DNA from: Paguma larvata | Taxonomy: Eukaryota > Chordata > Mammalia > Carnivora > Viverridae | Reading direction: 5' to 3' | DNA length: 64,000 bases | NCBI GenBank assembly: GCA_030068075.1 | Contig: CM057841.1 | Span: 5,279,565 to 5,343,564 of the forward strand | Part shown: one piece after another, positions 62,466-64,000 of the stretch | How positions within the stretch are numbered: the stretch's first letter is position 1 | Layout: each line of letters opens with the position of its first letter | Notes under the pieces: generated by a model | Seen by the model: the letters and a program-made list of their open reading frames with translations, nothing else | What the model was told of the DNA's origin: nothing | Database searches by the model: none | Made by a program: the position numbers and the translations under genes

Positions 62466-62587
62466 GACTTGCAGTTTCCAGGTCCCATGTTGTTTCCCAG
62501 ATGGAGCCAGAGGGGAGCCCAGGGTGCCTGAGAAGGTAGACACAGCCGCAGCTACAGCAAAGAAGACCTGAAGGAGGCCTGGCCCCG
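62466..62587 (+). pseudogene. Decayed KRAB-B-like exon of gene 3
   Basis: A TTTCCCTGTAG acceptor and GTGAGTAG donor bracket GLAVSRSHVVSQMEPEG, which resembles a KRAB B-box (LxxSRxHVVSQME). The next residues run out of frame into a TAG. A single missing base within the GAGGGGAGCCC run would explain the shift, and a further TGA lies in the shifted frame. Probably unused; ZNF304-type genes skip KRAB-B. Confidence 0.6.
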
Positions 62588-63245
62588 GTGAGTAGAAGCC
62601 ACGGGATGGTCGCATCAGGGCTGGCTTCGCCTTCTACCAGCAACCTGTGCGGTGTCTCCTAGTGTTCTGATGCCAGAACCAGCGCCTGAGCTCATCCCAC
62701 TTTTCTTTCCCCATTTGTGACACTTTGCCTACTTGTCACTTCTACTCTGACCTCAGTCACCTGTTGGTCCCCCACTCTTCCCATCTCCACATCTTTTCTC
62801 CTCTTGGTGCTCCATGCAGTGCTCTGCGGCATTGGCTTTCATTTAACAGGTTGTGAGCTGTGCTGATACCCTTCAATTTTCCTCAAAAAGCAAGTATTAC
62901 ATTCCAGCCGGACGTTTCTGCCTCAGGGAAGGCCCTTTTACACAGCACTCACCTTCACAAGGAGCGGGCCTTTCCAGGCGACCACTGGCAGGCGAGCGAT
63001 TTGGAGCCTTTGCCTCTCCTTAGCCTCTATTCCGTCTTTGTCCCCTCTCCCTGTGCAGTCTCCTTCACTCACTGACCTTTAGAGACTCACAGCTCATAGC
63101 CGCCCCCCCTCATCCTGATTCCGCTTCCCCTGTTGTGCCAGCGGCCCCATGGACTACTTCCTGGCTGCATCAGACACACGTTTGTTGCGGGGCGCCATGG
63201 GCCACCAAGGAAACCTGCGCTTCACCAGCATTTATCTTCCGTCAG
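62588..63245 (+). other. Gene 3 intron, second part
   Basis: Unassigned sequence ending in the CTTCCGTCAG acceptor at 63236-63245. Confidence 0.5.
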
Positions 63246-64000
63246 GTCGTTGGAATGCGGTGAAGGATGAGGCTGCACCCTCTGACACTTCCCATCAGTG
63301 GTGTCGCAGATGAGAACTCCCCCGGCAGGTCCTTCCCCCAGAAAGGCTCACCCCTTGTGACACGTGTGGCCCAGTCTTGACAGACATCTTTGCACCTGGC
63401 CGAGCCACTGGGAGCACTATCTGGGCATCACTCCAACACCAACCCGTGAGTCACTGTAGGAGAGACTCCTGGGTAGTATAAACCTCGACCAGATGCAGAA
63501 GCAGCAGAGTGGAGAAAATTTCTTCAGAAAGTAAGGAGCTGGACCTGCCTGATTTGTGAAGATCGGCAGGTGCCATGTGTCAGAGAAGGCCGTTACCTGC
63601 GGGAAGGGTGGGAGGGACTCTGGTCATCCGTGGACTCGTCCAGCACCAAGCACCTTGCGGTGGGGAGAAACCACACTGGGGCCCTGAGTGTGGAGGGCCT
63701 TTTGTGTATCGTGTTTCCTTTAGGCAGAAAGCACAACCTGAGACCATAAAGCCTTCCACTTGTTGGAGGCAGCCTCACTCCAGGCTTGGTTGACTCAGAG
63801 CTTCTCATGGGAAGCTCTCATGGTTGGGGTGAACTGGGAACAATGAGGGCCAACAGAGAGGCACTTGAGCCACATGGAGAGTCTCCCCAGGAAGGTGAGC
63901 TCTAAGCACAGCTGATCTGCCTTCGAGACTTTTCACGGGAGCAAGTCTCAGTGGGGCATCTTCCATGAACCACTCACACGGTCCACATAAAGCTCCATGG
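63246..64000 (+). pseudogene. Decayed spacer / zinc-finger exon of gene 3
   Basis: Behind a CTTCCGTCAG acceptor, the phase-1 frame reads GRWNAVKDEAAPSD and stops at TGA 63311. Homology to the spacer of ZNF304/ZNF547-type proteins then continues in changing frames: SVVSQMRTPPAGPSP (about 63294), HPCDTCGPVLTDI (about 63350), NLDQMQKQQSGENFF (about 63482), FVKIGRCHVSEKAVTCG (63554 on) and GLVQHQAPCGGEKPHWGPEC (from about 63632). At least three frameshifts are needed to join these. No good C2H2 finger appears before the window ends. Either the gene is dying, or a functional finger exon lies beyond 64000. Confidence 0.7.

Overview
The window looks like genomic DNA from a cat-family carnivore (Felidae). 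About thirty copies of the felid tRNA-Lys-derived SINE (SINEC_Fc/CAN-SINE type) are scattered through it, with the typical head, a CT-rich middle and a tail ending in AAATAAACGTT plus poly(A). They occur with carnivore L1 3' ends, old L1M, L2 and MIR copies, and Tigger DNA transposons. The only protein-coding genes I can support are three KRAB C2H2 zinc-finger (KZFP) genes in tandem, all on the + strand. From memory their order and sequence fit the human 19q13.43 cluster (ZNF264-AURKC-ZNF805-ZNF460-ZNF543-ZNF304).

Gene 1 (161-13987; first exon lies before the window) has a KRAB-A exon (161-287), a KRAB-B exon (3674-3769) and a terminal exon with 13 intact fingers (12369-13987). It fits ZNF805/ZNF264. 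Gene 2 (31134-45700) is complete: a CpG-rich promoter, a start exon (31134-31163, MAAAWMAPAR), KRAB-A (33682-33808), a KRAB-B-like exon (39589-39684) and a terminal exon with 17 fingers (43842-45700), joining to an open frame of 703 codons. It fits ZNF460, with features of ZNF543. Gene 3 (60481 to the window end) has a CpG-island promoter, a start exon (MNPAQ) and an intact KRAB-A exon (61289-61415). The KRAB-B-like and zinc-finger exons that follow are broken by frameshifts and stops, so it is either a decaying gene or a KRAB-only gene; its family is ZNF304/ZNF547-like.

Regions: 1-14.7 kb gene 1, its second intron filled by antisense L1; 14.7-30 kb intergenic, with L1, a Tigger element with recognisable transposase relics, LTR-like pieces and L2; 30-46.2 kb gene 2; 46.2-59.6 kb intergenic, with a large antisense L1, a retrovirus-like pol scrap and a dense SINE cluster; 59.6-64 kb gene 3.

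KZFP proteins bind DNA through their finger arrays, and their KRAB domain recruits TRIM28/KAP1 to silence chromatin, commonly at transposable elements. The most informative signals are evolutionary. Genes 1 and 2 are a tandem duplicate that is still recognisable across introns and 3' flank. Gene 2 then gained an exact four-finger (336 bp) internal duplication and lost its C-terminal tail to a CAA-to-TAA change. Genes 2 and 3 share a duplicated promoter with ZNF143-like and ETS-like motifs. I found no wholly new system.
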